NCBI GenBank assembly: GCA_018817195.1
Contig: JAHIUL010000140.1
Coordinates: 1 to 16,835 of the forward strand
DNA from: Candidatus Margulisiibacteriota bacterium
GTDB taxonomy: Bacteria; Margulisbacteria; WOR-1; O2-12-FULL-45-9
Direction: 5' to 3'
Length of the DNA stretch: 16,835 bases
Shown here in pieces: positions 5,335 through 13,669 of the stretch. Within the stretch, counting starts at the first letter, position 1, and the number at the start of each line of letters is the position of its first letter. The notes under the pieces are model-generated. The model was given only the letters and a program-made list of their open reading frames with translations, was not told the origin of the DNA and ran no database searches. The translations under genes were made by a program, and so were the position numbers.

Positions 5335-8300
5335 GTGGAATTATTTATTGTCATTAACTCTTTCTTCCTGCTTTTAGCCTTAGCGATCAATAGCGGGTTG
5401 GCTTTATTTATCTATTTTAATAATTCTCAGGAAGAAGCCAATCGTTTTTTTTCATATATACTGGCAGTTGCCTCTTTTTGGGTATTTGGCTTATTGCTTT
5501 ATATTAATTTAGATTCAGCTGAATGGCTTCTTTTTTTGCGCCGCTTAACTCCAATTGCTGGAGCCTTAATCGGGTCTTGTTTATTATATTTTAGTTTAAT
5601 TTTTCCCAAGGGCAGCCATAAACCGTCCTTTTTGTGGAAGTCTTTGATCCTGGGGCCGGGGTTATTTTTTCCGTTTTTGTCGGCTCTGACCCCTTGGATA
5701 ATTAAGGGTTTTGTGGTTGTTGATACAAAATATCTCTTTTTAGGGCGTCCGCTATTGGGCCCTGGTTATTTTATTTATTTGGTTTATTTCCTTGCTTGTT
5801 TTCTTTTAGCTATTGGTATTTTGTTGCGCAAGTATTTTATTGTAAAAGGGAAATCCAAAGGTCAGGTTTTTTATTTGCTTTTAGGGCTGGGAATTTCAGG
5901 AACATTTGGCATTATCAGCGGGGCGCTGCTTCCTTTGATGGGTTACCCTTTAAATTTTTCAATGGGCCCAACCTTTACATTGATTGCGGCTTTCTTTGCC
6001 AGTTATGCAATTGTTCAGTTTAAGTTTTTGAATATAGAAGATTTTTTGATTTCCGGAGTTTTGTTTTTGTTTGGCACCAGCGCTGTTGTGGGAACTTTTG
6101 GCTTGATGTTCTTAAATAGGTTAAGCTTTCTTTTCTCTTTTTATGTGATTTTAGCTAATTTTTTGTTAGGTGTGCTGGTTTTAATCAAAAACAGCAAAGA
6201 TAAAATTAACATATCTTTTTTTGGCGTGACTTTAGCCATTGTATTGTGGACTATCGGCGTTTATATTTTTTGGAATTCAGCCAGTCTTAATATTGCAACC
6301 TGGGGCGGTAAGCTGGCTTTTCTTGGGGCTGCGGCAATCCCGGCTTTTCTCCTGCTTTTTGGCCTGGCTTTTCCCAAAGAATTAAAGCCGATTTCTTTTT
6401 TAAGATGGCTTTTGATCTTTTTGCCGCCAGCTTTATTTTCAGTGTTAATCTTTTCTAATCAAGTTTTGAAAGAGGTTGTTTCCCTGGGCGGCGGCATTTC
6501 CAGGATCTATGGTCCGGCTTATCCTTTGTTTAGTATTTATTATCTTTTATACCTTGGACTTTTTTTCTATTATTTATATGTTAAGCAAAGGGTTTTGGGC
6601 GGGATAAACCGGATTCAAATCAGATATGTCTTTTTGGGCTGGGGGGGGGCTGCGGCTATTGCTTTGACAACTAATTTAATCCTGCCTTTGTTAGGCATTG
6701 GCGCTTTTAGCTTTATCGGTCCCCACGCCACCCTGATTGCCATGGGCTGTATTGCTTATGCGATCTTAAAGCACCGCTTGATGAGCATTGAATTGGTAGT
6801 TCAGCGCAGCGTGGTTTACGCTGTGGCTACAATTTTAATAATGGCCATATATGCGCTGGCAGTTATTATTTCGGAAACCTTTTTGAGAAGAATTATGGGT
6901 TATAGTTCTTTGTTGGTGGCTGCCGGTGCAGCTCTTTTAATTGCTATTGTTTATCAGCCCTTGATCCATAGTTTTCAGGGAATTACTGACCGGCTTTTCT
7001 TTCGCGGCCGCTACGATTATCAAAAGACGCTGCGCGAGATCAGCCAGCAAATTGCTTCGGTCATAAAACTTGAAGAATTAACCCGTTTAATCGTTACATC
7101 TTTTATTGATACTATGAAGGTGTCTGAAATCTCATTTTTACTGCTGGATAAACAGGGCGCCTATTTCAAATCGGTGCCGATTTCCCTGGCGCGCTATAAA
7201 AGGATTGAGATAGACCGCGGCAGTCCTATAGTTTCGTGGCTCAGCTCAGTTAAAGATATTTTAGTGCGCGAGGAAGTGGAAGATGAAATTGAGAGACAGA
7301 CGACTTTTGATAAGGAAACTTTAATCAGGCTCCGGAGCCTGGAAGAAGTGCGCGATGAGATGGAGCGGCTTGGCATCTCTATCTGGGTGCCGATTGTTTC
7401 CAAGGATGAATTAATAGGCATTATTGCCCTCGGGCACAAGCTTTCCGGCGACCTGTTTACGTCAGAAGACATAAGGCTTTTGGGCACGCTGGCCAACCAG
7501 ACCGCTGTCGCTCTTGATAATGCCCGCTTGTATGATGAAGTTGTTAACATGAAGGATTATAGTGAAGAGATCCTTCAATCTATGGTAAATGGCGTGATGA
7601 CAGTTGATATAAGGGGACGGATCGTGACTTATAATGTTATGGCGGAAAGGATAACCGGTCGAAGGGTGGCTGAGGTTTTGGGGCAATCATGCCAGGCTCT
7701 CTGGGGGCCAAAAGGCGAGATAACAAAAGTAGTTGAGAACACTTTAAAAGACAGATGCTATGTGAATTTTGAATCAAGTATTGCTTCGCCGGAAAGGGGC
7801 TTGGTGCCGGTTTCTTTTTCTTCAACAATATTACGTGATCATCAAGGTAAAAGGATCGGTGTCTTGTTAACGATCCAGGATCTTACAGAGATAAAAGAGT
7901 TGGAAGGCAAGGTTAGGCAGGCTGATAAATTGACTGCCCTGGCCACTATGGCCGCCGGCATGGCCCACGAAATAAAAAATCCGCTTTCGTCTATGAAGGT
8001 TTTATCTCAGCTTATGCCGATTAAGTTTGCCGATGCCGAATTTCGCGATAAACTCCAGGAGATTATGCCTAGAGAAATAAATAGGATCGATCGGATTGTC
8101 GAATCCCTGCTGGGCTTTGCCAGGGCAACAGCGCCAAATTTTCAGGAAACGGACATTAATGAGATTTTAAAAGAAAACCTGCATTATTTTGAGCATCAGG
8201 CCGGCGAAGCCGAGGTAGAAATTGTTACCGCGTATGCAGACCTGCCAAAAATTGAACTTGATCATGGCCAGATTTCCCAGGTATTTTCAAATTTAATTTT

Positions 8301-8607
8301 AAATGCGATTCAGGCTATGCCAGATGGGGGACAGCTAAAAGTTGAAACAGGGCCGGGCAAAGTGATTGATGGAACGCTGCAGAATGTAAAAATAAAAGTT
8401 TCTGATACAGGCCATGGTATTTCTGAAGAAAAACTGAAAAAATTGTTTGACCCATTCTTTACCACAAAATATGGCGGCACCGGCTTGGGCTTAACTATTT
8501 CCCACAGCATTGTTGACGGGCATAAGGGATATTTTGATGTGGAAAGCAAGGTGGGACAGGGCACAACCTTTACAGTATCTTTACCTGTGACGCAGGGGTT
8601 GATATAA
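5335..8607 (+). CDS. Membrane sensor histidine kinase (duplicated multi-TM sensor, GAF, PAS, HisKA, HATPase)
   Basis: This 1090-aa protein has an N-terminal membrane part (about residues 1-545) with some 14 or more hydrophobic helices, arranged as two similar halves of the type seen in kinases with N-terminal 7TM regions. Both halves share an FPK turn (LIFPKG 88-93; LAFPKE 344-349) and later a TLIA-x5-YAI helix. Then come a GAF-like domain (about 570-730), a PAS domain (about 740-855), HisKA with AHEIKNPLSS (877-886, phospho-acceptor His878) and the ATPase with an N box NLILNAIQAM (986-995), G1 DTGHGI (1024-1029), FDPFFTTK (1038-1045) and G2 GGTGLGL (1047-1053). All catalytic motifs are intact. 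The GTG start follows the predicted transcription start directly. The response regulator gene begins 32 nt downstream. The signal sensed is unknown. Confidence 0.93.
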   Translation: MELFIVINSFFLLLALAINSGLALFIYFNNSQEEANRFFSYILAVASFWVFGLLLYINLDSAEWLLFLRRLTPIAGALIGSCLLYFSLIFPKGSHKPSFLWKSLILGPGLFFPFLSALTPWIIKGFVVVDTKYLFLGRPLLGPGYFIYLVYFLACFLLAIGILLRKYFIVKGKSKGQVFYLLLGLGISGTFGIISGALLPLMGYPLNFSMGPTFTLIAAFFASYAIVQFKFLNIEDFLISGVLFLFGTSAVVGTFGLMFLNRLSFLFSFYVILANFLLGVLVLIKNSKDKINISFFGVTLAIVLWTIGVYIFWNSASLNIATWGGKLAFLGAAAIPAFLLLFGLAFPKELKPISFLRWLLIFLPPALFSVLIFSNQVLKEVVSLGGGISRIYGPAYPLFSIYYLLYLGLFFYYLYVKQRVLGGINRIQIRYVFLGWGGAAAIALTTNLILPLLGIGAFSFIGPHATLIAMGCIAYAILKHRLMSIELVVQRSVVYAVATILIMAIYALAVIISETFLRRIMGYSSLLVAAGAALLIAIVYQPLIHSFQGITDRLFFRGRYDYQKTLREISQQIASVIKLEELTRLIVTSFIDTMKVSEISFLLLDKQGAYFKSVPISLARYKRIEIDRGSPIVSWLSSVKDILVREEVEDEIERQTTFDKETLIRLRSLEEVRDEMERLGISIWVPIVSKDELIGIIALGHKLSGDLFTSEDIRLLGTLANQTAVALDNARLYDEVVNMKDYSEEILQSMVNGVMTVDIRGRIVTYNVMAERITGRRVAEVLGQSCQALWGPKGEITKVVENTLKDRCYVNFESSIASPERGLVPVSFSSTILRDHQGKRIGVLLTIQDLTEIKELEGKVRQADKLTALATMAAGMAHEIKNPLSSMKVLSQLMPIKFADAEFRDKLQEIMPREINRIDRIVESLLGFARATAPNFQETDINEILKENLHYFEHQAGEAEVEIVTAYADLPKIELDHGQISQVFSNLILNAIQAMPDGGQLKVETGPGKVIDGTLQNVKIKVSDTGHGISEEKLKKLFDPFFTTKYGGTGLGLTISHSIVDGHKGYFDVESKVGQGTTFTVSLPVTQGLI
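6641..6649 (+). repeat. G9 homopolymer inside the histidine kinase gene
   Basis: Nine consecutive G residues lie in codons 436-439 (Trp-Gly-Gly-Ala) in the second membrane half. Slippage by one would shift the frame and remove the whole kinase core. Tracts of this kind occur at phase-variable genes, and also cause assembly errors. Confidence 0.9.
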
Positions 8608-8608
8608 T
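8580..8608 (+). promoter_or_regulatory. Weak internal promoter candidate for the response regulator
   Basis: TTTACC (8580-8585) and TATAAT (8603-8608) are spaced by 17 nt at the very end of the kinase gene; the TATAAT overlaps its stop codon (8605-8607). The -10 box is perfect and the -35 box matches 4 of 6. It could let the regulator be made independently of the kinase. Chance occurrence in AT-rich sequence is possible. Confidence 0.3.
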
Positions 8609-8639
8609 TCAAGACATAAGAGTATCAGGAAATGAGATT

Positions 8640-9902
8640 ATGAAAAAAAAGACAATATTGTTAATTGAAGATAATCCAAAGGTTGAGCACTCTATCAAAG
8701 AAGGCTTGGGCGCTGAATATGATATAGTGGTAACTGACAATTTGAAAAAAGCTGCCTCGTTTTTGGCGCATAGTCTGCCAGCTTTAGTGGTGATTGATTT
8801 TGATTTAAAAGGCCAGGATGGCCTCCAGGTATATAAAGAACTGCAGCCGCCTGTTAACGTAATCATGCTGTCATCTTCCGGCAGCATTCCCCTGGCTGTC
8901 TCAGCGACCAAGTTGGGCATTGCTGATTTTTTGCGCAAGCCGCTTCATATCAACCAATTAAAAGATGTTGTTGAGAAAAATATTCACAGTAAGCCGCTTT
9001 TGTTTTTCTGGATTAAGCAAGCTGCCTGGTTGTGCGGGGAAAGTAAAACAATCAAAACTTTCTTGTCGGGTGTTCAAGCGGATATTAAAAATAATAAAGA
9101 CCTACTGTTAATTGGCGAAAAAGGCATTGATAAGGCTTCGATTATTGATTTTATACAGGCCAACTCTGCCAAGCGGCAGAGAAAAGTTGTTAAAATTGAC
9201 CTGGAATCATTTCACGGTGATTCTGTTGAGCCGTATTTTTGGAGCACTATCCAGGAATTGATTGCCTTGCCTGCCGGCAACTCGATTAAAAGTGAGGCTG
9301 ACCGTTGCGGCATTATTTACCTGGAAAATATAGAACGGGTCGGCCAGCATTTTCAGCTGGCGATTTTCAATTATTTTGCCCGGCGCAAAGCCAATACTGA
9401 TAAGAGCGTGCGCGTTGTTTTCGGCGTTGAGCGCGAATCTTTTGACGCGCCGGAAAACCTTGCCAGGTTAGTTATCCCGCCGCTAAGGACAAGGAAGGAA
9501 GATCTGCCTTATTTGTTAAATCTTTACCTGGCCCATTATTCAGCGGAGTTAAATAAAAAAGTCAGTGCTGTTACAGCCGAGGCGCTGGAGGTTTTGGCCG
9601 CTTATGATTATCCGGGCAATTATCTGGAGTTTTGCGGAATCATTCGGGCGGCTGTTCTACAGGCAGAAAATAATATTATTGACCTAGCCTGCCTGCCGAT
9701 AAATTACGATTTTATCCAGAAAATTTCGCTAAAAAAAGCCAGTTCGCAAAACCTCACCCTGGAAAAAGCCAGGCGGAATTTTGAAAAGGATTTTTACGGT
9801 TTATTAACCAGAAAGCAGGGAGTGGATGTAGCGTTGTTGGCCAGATTTTTGGATATGCCCAAGAATACTTTAGCCAGCCGGCTCAAGGACCTGACTGATT
9901 AA
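8640..9902 (+). CDS. NtrC-like response regulator with degenerate AAA+ domain
   Basis: This 420-aa protein has REC, AAA+-derived and Fis-type HTH regions. The REC domain (5-112) is intact: IEDN (9-12), phospho-acceptor Asp53 in VIDFDLKGQDG (51-61), Ser78, and Lys100 in FLRKPL. The central region (130-350) aligns with sigma-54 activators by order and by PPLRTRKEDLP (280-290), but the Walker A motif reads GEKGIDKA (159-166; the Gly before Lys is Asp164). Walker B reads IIYLENIE (225-232) in place of FLDEIG, and no GAFTGA loop exists. The C-terminus (373-418) is a Fis-like HTH. It is probably the partner of the kinase encoded just upstream. It likely binds DNA after phosphorylation but should not hydrolyse ATP or open sigma-54 complexes. 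The last 33 nt overlap the convergent glmM-like gene. Confidence 0.9.
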   Translation: MKKKTILLIEDNPKVEHSIKEGLGAEYDIVVTDNLKKAASFLAHSLPALVVIDFDLKGQDGLQVYKELQPPVNVIMLSSSGSIPLAVSATKLGIADFLRKPLHINQLKDVVEKNIHSKPLLFFWIKQAAWLCGESKTIKTFLSGVQADIKNNKDLLLIGEKGIDKASIIDFIQANSAKRQRKVVKIDLESFHGDSVEPYFWSTIQELIALPAGNSIKSEADRCGIIYLENIERVGQHFQLAIFNYFARRKANTDKSVRVVFGVERESFDAPENLARLVIPPLRTRKEDLPYLLNLYLAHYSAELNKKVSAVTAEALEVLAAYDYPGNYLEFCGIIRAAVLQAENNIIDLACLPINYDFIQKISLKKASSQNLTLEKARRNFEKDFYGLLTRKQGVDVALLARFLDMPKNTLASRLKDLTD

Positions 9903-11246
9903 GCCTCTGGCGCCTGCCTGTGTTTTAGCCTCCGCGATTACCCGGATAACCGGCTCGGTATTTGAAGCACGCACATGGACCCAGCCCTCGGGCAGCATGA
10001 CTTTAACCCCATCGGTCAGGATTAAGTCTTTACGCTTAAATTTTTCTTTAATGCGTTCAAGAAATAATTCTGTTTCATCCTGAGAAGGGCAGTCAAATTT
10101 ACTTTTTACCATAACATAGCCAGGGACCTCGCCAGCTAATTCTGAGATTTTTTTGCCGGAAGATTTCATCAGCTGCAGGATAATTGCCACGCCAATCAGA
10201 CTGTCCCGATTAAAACCTATCTGGGGAAAAATTACTCCGCCGTTGCCTTCACCGCCGATTAAACCGTGCATTTTTAACAGTTCTTCGGCAACATGGACCT
10301 CGCCTATTTTTGTCCTGATCACTGTTCCCTGCTGGCTGCGGACAATATCATCAATCGCTTTGGTGGTTGAAAGGTTAGTGATTACAATTTTTTTCTTTGG
10401 ACTTAAGGTATGATATTTGTCCAAAATATACTTGGTGCAGAGGGCTAAGGTTAATTCCTCCCCAATTGGCTCGCCTTTTTCTGAAACAATAGCCAGGCGA
10501 TCCGCATCAGCATCAAAAGCAAACCCGACATCTGATTTTTCTTCTTTAACAATCTGGCAGAGTTGCGTTAAATTTTCCGGAATAGGTTCGGGCGGATGGG
10601 GAAAGGGTTGGGAAAGGTCGCAATTGACAGCAACAATATTACAGCCGTATTTTTCCAGGAGACGGACGGCTGCCTCTGAGCCAGCGCCGTTAACCGCGTC
10701 AATAACAACTTTAGTTTTTTTTCTGCGCGCATTGCTTGGTTTAAATATGTTTAATATCTGTTTTATGTGGAAATCTATGGCAGTTGTGTTGGAAGTTAAT
10801 TTGCCCAAGGCCCCTTTGAAAAACTTTTTGCTTGAATAGATGTCAATCAGCTTGAGCGCTTGTTTCTCATTAAGAAAAATCCCGTCTTCACGCACAAACT
10901 TAAGGCCGTTGTACGGCAGGGGGTTGTGGGAAGCGGTAATAATTATGCCGCCATCAGCTTTTAGATGGCGCACCATGATGCCCACTGTTGGGGTAGGGCA
11001 GATGCCGATGTCAATAATCCGGCAGCCAGTTGAAAGTATGCCGGAAAGAACAATGCCTTTTATGAATTCTGAGGTTGCGCGCGGATCCGTACCGATTACA
11101 ATTGTGGGGGATGCGTTTAAAACCTTGTATTTTGGGCTTTCAACTAAATATGTGCCAAAAGCTTTGGCAAAATCCAAACAAACTTCTGGGGTTAGGGAAT
11201 CTGGAACAGTTCCGCGCACTCCGGAAATACTGATTTTTAGCGTCAT
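9870..11246 (-). CDS. glmM: Phosphoglucosamine mutase / phosphomannomutase family enzyme (GlmM-like)
   Basis: This 458-aa alpha-D-phosphohexomutase fits the family length of about 450. It shows the ISGVRG start (7-12), the phosphoserine loop TASHNPLPYNG (104-114, Ser106), the metal loop DADADR (245-250), the sugar-specificity loop GGEGNGG (331-337) and the phosphate-binding RASNTEP (426-432). The GGEGNGG form is shared by many GlmM/PMM-like enzymes; bacterial GlmM often has GEQSGH, so the substrate (glucosamine-, mannose- or glucose-phosphate) is not settled. I chose ATG 11246, which follows a GGA at 11258-11256; a GTG at 11264 would add six residues, but then the leader from the predicted promoter would be only about 14 nt. 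With the GlmU-like protein it could supply UDP-GlcNAc. Confidence 0.88.
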   Translation of the reverse strand: MTLKISISGVRGTVPDSLTPEVCLDFAKAFGTYLVESPKYKVLNASPTIVIGTDPRATSEFIKGIVLSGILSTGCRIIDIGICPTPTVGIMVRHLKADGGIIITASHNPLPYNGLKFVREDGIFLNEKQALKLIDIYSSKKFFKGALGKLTSNTTAIDFHIKQILNIFKPSNARRKKTKVVIDAVNGAGSEAAVRLLEKYGCNIVAVNCDLSQPFPHPPEPIPENLTQLCQIVKEEKSDVGFAFDADADRLAIVSEKGEPIGEELTLALCTKYILDKYHTLSPKKKIVITNLSTTKAIDDIVRSQQGTVIRTKIGEVHVAEELLKMHGLIGGEGNGGVIFPQIGFNRDSLIGVAIILQLMKSSGKKISELAGEVPGYVMVKSKFDCPSQDETELFLERIKEKFKRKDLILTDGVKVMLPEGWVHVRASNTEPVIRVIAEAKTQAGARGLISQVLEPAG

Positions 11247-11262
11247 AATAAATTTTCCAAAC

Positions 11263-11279
11263 ACCAGACTGAGTCTGGT
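11263..11279. repeat. 17-bp perfect palindrome between divergent promoters (operator candidate)
   Basis: ACCAGACT-G-AGTCTGGT is perfectly symmetric around G11271. It covers about +1 to +17 of the predicted glmM transcript and touches the -35 box (11279-11284) of the divergent promoter. It is well placed for a repressor serving both directions. In RNA it could form a 7-bp hairpin with a 3-nt loop, but no U-run follows, so it is not a terminator. Confidence 0.55.
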
Positions 11280-11307
11280 TGACTATTATAACACAAACTG
11301 TTAAACT
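11279..11307 (+). promoter_or_regulatory. Promoter candidate for the LigB-like/AMMECR1/argCJB operon
   Basis: TTGACT (11279-11284) and TAAACT (11302-11307) are spaced by 17 nt. The start is predicted near 11314, just before the AGGGAG ribosome binding site (11319-11324) of the gene at 11335. The -10 box matches 4 of 6. The sequence overlaps the divergent glmM promoter. Confidence 0.45.
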
Positions 11308-11312
11308 TTAAA
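11285..11312 (-). promoter_or_regulatory. Extended -10 promoter candidate for the glmM-like gene
   Basis: On the minus strand TGTTATAAT (11293-11285) is an extended -10 box with a perfect TATAAT. A weak -35 TTTAAA (11312-11307) lies 16 nt upstream. The predicted start is about 11278, at the edge of the 17-bp palindrome. Confidence 0.5.
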
Positions 11313-11334
11313 ATTAACAGGGAGTAAAAAGTTA

Positions 11335-12120
11335 ATGGGTAAAGTAGTTTATGGCGCTATCATGCCGCATCCGCCTATCTTGATCCCTGAGATCGGCAAA
11401 AAAAGGATTAAAGAAGCTGATGCGAGCGAAAAAGGACTTGAAGAGATAAGCCGCAAGTTAAAGGCCAAGGACTTTGAAACAATAATAGTGATTACACCGC
11501 ATGGACAAGTGGGGCAAGCGTCTGTGCCGGTTTACACCAGCCATGTGTTTGAAGGCAGTTTTAGCGCCTTTGGTTTAAATAAGCCAATTTTTAATTTTAA
11601 AGGCGATCCACCGCTGGGTTTGGCAATTATTAAGGATTGTGATCTGGCAACCAGCTGTCCGGAAACCTTGCTTGACCACGGGGTGCTGGTGCCGATGTAT
11701 TATCCGCAGGCCGCAGGCATTAAAAAGAAAATCTTGCCTATAGCCATTGCATTTTTGCCGTTAAGAAAGCTTTTTGAGTTTGGCAAGTCTTTGGCTAAAA
11801 CAGTGGCGCGGCTGGATAAAAACGTGGCCATCATTGCTTCAGCTGATATGTCACACAGGCTGACAACTGATGCGCCTTCAGGTTATAGCCCAAAAGGCAA
11901 GGAATTTGACGATAAACTGGTTGAGCTGGTAAAGAACTATGATGTCAACGGGATCCTTGATTTTGATCCGGCGCTGGCTGAAGAAGCTGGCCAGGATGCT
12001 TTATGGTCAATTGCTATTTTGTTGGGAGTTTTGGATGGAATGAAAGTCAATCATGAGGTACTGTCTTATGAAGGGCCTTTTGGCGTTGGCTACATGACTG
12101 CCTCTTTTGAACCGCAATGA
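11335..12120 (+). CDS. LigB-like class III extradiol dioxygenase-fold protein of the AMMECR1 pair
   Basis: This 261-aa protein resembles the LigB/MEMO-like family that is often encoded next to or fused with AMMECR1. Candidate metal or active-site residues are His12 (IMPHPPIL), His56 (ITPHG), His115 ([12 protein letters not shown]), SADMSHR (169-175, His174) and Glu217 in EEAGQDALW. True LigB enzymes use two His and one Glu to bind Fe(II); no aromatic-degradation genes are nearby, so ring cleavage is unlikely. The ATG follows AGGGAG with 10 nt spacing. The gene overlaps AMMECR1 by ATGA and leads directly into argCJB. The radical SAM gene that commonly completes the AmmeMemoRadiSam set is not in the window. 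The biochemical role is unknown. Confidence 0.82.
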   Translation: MGKVVYGAIMPHPPILIPEIGKKRIKEADASEKGLEEISRKLKAKDFETIIVITPHGQVGQASVPVYTSHVFEGSFSAFGLNKPIFNFKGDPPLGLAIIKDCDLATSCPETLLDHGVLVPMYYPQAAGIKKKILPIAIAFLPLRKLFEFGKSLAKTVARLDKNVAIIASADMSHRLTTDAPSGYSPKGKEFDDKLVELVKNYDVNGILDFDPALAEEAGQDALWSIAILLGVLDGMKVNHEVLSYEGPFGVGYMTASFEPQ

Positions 12121-12629
12121 ATGAACACCCTTTAGTTAAGCTAGCCAGAAAAACAATTGAAACTTATATAAAAGAGGGTAAAATTATTACTGTGCCTGCA
12201 GATATTTCCGGAGAAATGAAGCAAAAAGCCGGAGTGTTTGTATCCATTCATAAAAATGGCCAGCTGAGAGGTTGTATCGGTACGTTTAAGCCAACGACTC
12301 AGAGCGTAGCAGAGGAAATTATTCGCAACGCAATCGAAGCTAGTACCCAGGATCCGAGGTTTAATCCGATACAGGCCGATGAGCTGGATGATTTAGAAAT
12401 AAAAGTTGATGTTTTAACTGATCCTGCGCCAATTGAATCAGTAAAAGACTTAGATGCAAAGAAATATGGTGTGATTGTAGTTTCCGGAGCAAAACGCGGT
12501 CTTTTGCTGCCGGATTTGCCTGGGGTTAATACTCCTGAAGAGCAAATTGAGATTTGTAAGAAAAAAGCTTGGATAGATGATGATGAGCCAATTAATTTGT
12601 TTCGCTTTGAAGTGAGGAGGTTTCAATAA
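12117..12629 (+). CDS. AMMECR1 domain protein (AmmeMemoRadiSam protein A-like)
   Basis: This 170-aa protein matches a single AMMECR1 domain. The hallmark LRGCIGT is at residues 50-56, preceded by [11 protein letters not shown] (38-48). Then follow the ATQDPRF-like segment [10 protein letters not shown] (76-85), the [12 protein letters not shown] strand (92-103), [10 protein letters not shown] (128-137) and the AW-containing C-terminal helix (about 141-152). The domain is conserved from archaea to humans; its molecular function is not established. The start overlaps the LigB-like gene by four nt and its stop overlaps the argC start by one nt (TAATG), so the pair is translated as part of the arginine cluster. 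Confidence 0.94.
   Translation: MNEHPLVKLARKTIETYIKEGKIITVPADISGEMKQKAGVFVSIHKNGQLRGCIGTFKPTTQSVAEEIIRNAIEASTQDPRFNPIQADELDDLEIKVDVLTDPAPIESVKDLDAKKYGVIVVSGAKRGLLLPDLPGVNTPEEQIEICKKKAWIDDDEPINLFRFEVRRFQ
12614..12620 (+). promoter_or_regulatory. Strong ribosome binding site of argC
   Basis: GAGGAGG lies 8 nt before the ATG at 12629, inside the last codons of the AMMECR1 gene. It is the strongest ribosome binding site in this operon, suggesting that argC is translated at a higher rate than the two upstream genes. Confidence 0.7.
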
Positions 12630-13669
12630 TGATTAAAATAGGAATAATAGGAGCTGGAGGATATGCAGGGGTTAACCTGCTGGCGCTATTGCTGCGCCAT
12701 CCCAAGGCCAAAGTTGAATGGTTGATCTCTGAAGAAGCGCATAAAGGCAAAAAAATCAATGAATTGTTTCCTCATCTAAATAGCATTTGCGAACTTGAAG
12801 TTGACACATTAGACAATGTTGAAAAACTGGCCAAAAAGACCGACGTTGTATTTTTAGCTTTGCCGCATGGTATAGCTTTAAACTATGTGCCGCAAATTTT
12901 AAAAGCCGGCGCCAAGGTTGTTGACCTGGGAGCTGATTATCGTTTTTCTGACGAGGCGGTCTTTAAAAAATGGTACGGCATTGAGCATAAAGATAAGGCG
13001 GTCTTTAAAGAGGCAGTTTTCGGCCTGCCGGAGCTTTACAAAAATGATATAAAAAAGGCGCGCTTAATAGGTAACCCAGGTTGTTATCCAACTGCTTCAA
13101 TTTTAGGCATTGCGCCGTTGGTTAAGCATCAATTAGTGGATAATGCTTCTATTATGGTTGATGCTAAATCCGGGGTGTCGGGCGCAGGGCGGGGCGTTAA
13201 GCTGGCTACCTTGTATTGTGAATGCAATGAAGGAGTTAAAGCTTATGCCGTGACCAATCACCGGCATATGGGGGAGATAGAGTATCAGTGTATCAGAGTA
13301 TCAGAAGATCAGAGCACCCGAATAACTTTTGTCCCACACTTAATTCCGCAAACGCGGGGAATTTTGGCAACAATATATGCTAAGTTAAAGAAATCAGCTA
13401 AAACAGAAGAAATGATGAAGCTTTATAAAGATTTTTATAAAGGCCAGCCGTTTGTGCGCGTTTATCCAACGCCGTGCACAAAAAATGTCAGCTTTACAAA
13501 TTATTGCGACATTGGCGTAGAAGTTAATGAGTCAACTGGCACTGTTATTGTTACGTCAGCTATTGATAACTTGATCAAAGGTGCTGCTGGCCAGGCAGTG
13601 CAGAATATGAATTTAATCTGCGGACTAGATGAAGCAGTTGGGCTTGACCAAATAGGAGTATTCCCTTAA
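12629..13669 (+). CDS. argC: N-acetyl-gamma-glutamyl-phosphate reductase
   Basis: This 346-aa protein has the family length. It has the NADP-binding GIIGAGGYAGVNLL (5-18), FLALPHG (75-81), DLGADYRF (99-106), and the catalytic-cysteine motif GNPGCYPTA (148-156, Cys152). A GVSGAGRG loop and an AVTNHRHMGEIE segment, with the catalytic-base His region, follow. It reduces N-acetylglutamyl phosphate to the semialdehyde, the third step of arginine synthesis in the cytoplasm. argJ begins immediately after the stop codon with no gap. Confidence 0.97.
   Translation: MIKIGIIGAGGYAGVNLLALLLRHPKAKVEWLISEEAHKGKKINELFPHLNSICELEVDTLDNVEKLAKKTDVVFLALPHGIALNYVPQILKAGAKVVDLGADYRFSDEAVFKKWYGIEHKDKAVFKEAVFGLPELYKNDIKKARLIGNPGCYPTASILGIAPLVKHQLVDNASIMVDAKSGVSGAGRGVKLATLYCECNEGVKAYAVTNHRHMGEIEYQCIRVSEDQSTRITFVPHLIPQTRGILATIYAKLKKSAKTEEMMKLYKDFYKGQPFVRVYPTPCTKNVSFTNYCDIGVEVNESTGTVIVTSAIDNLIKGAAGQAVQNMNLICGLDEAVGLDQIGVFP

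Noticed and set aside
11263..11279. 17-bp palindrome as an intrinsic terminator
   Set aside because: No U-run follows on either strand, and the position is at a promoter start rather than at a gene end.
10153..11304. Three successive plus-strand open frames opposite the glmM-like gene
   Set aside because: Their translations are low-complexity mirror products of a conserved enzyme; no motif, start signal or promoter supports them.
13281..13315. Repeated GTATCAG-like units in argC
   Set aside because: The units are imperfect, encode ordinary residues in an intact protein, and are better explained by chance codon use.
13537..13552. TGGCAC-N5-TTGTT, similar to a sigma-54 promoter
   Set aside because: It lies within the argC coding sequence, the -12 box lacks the key GC, and no gene starts shortly downstream.
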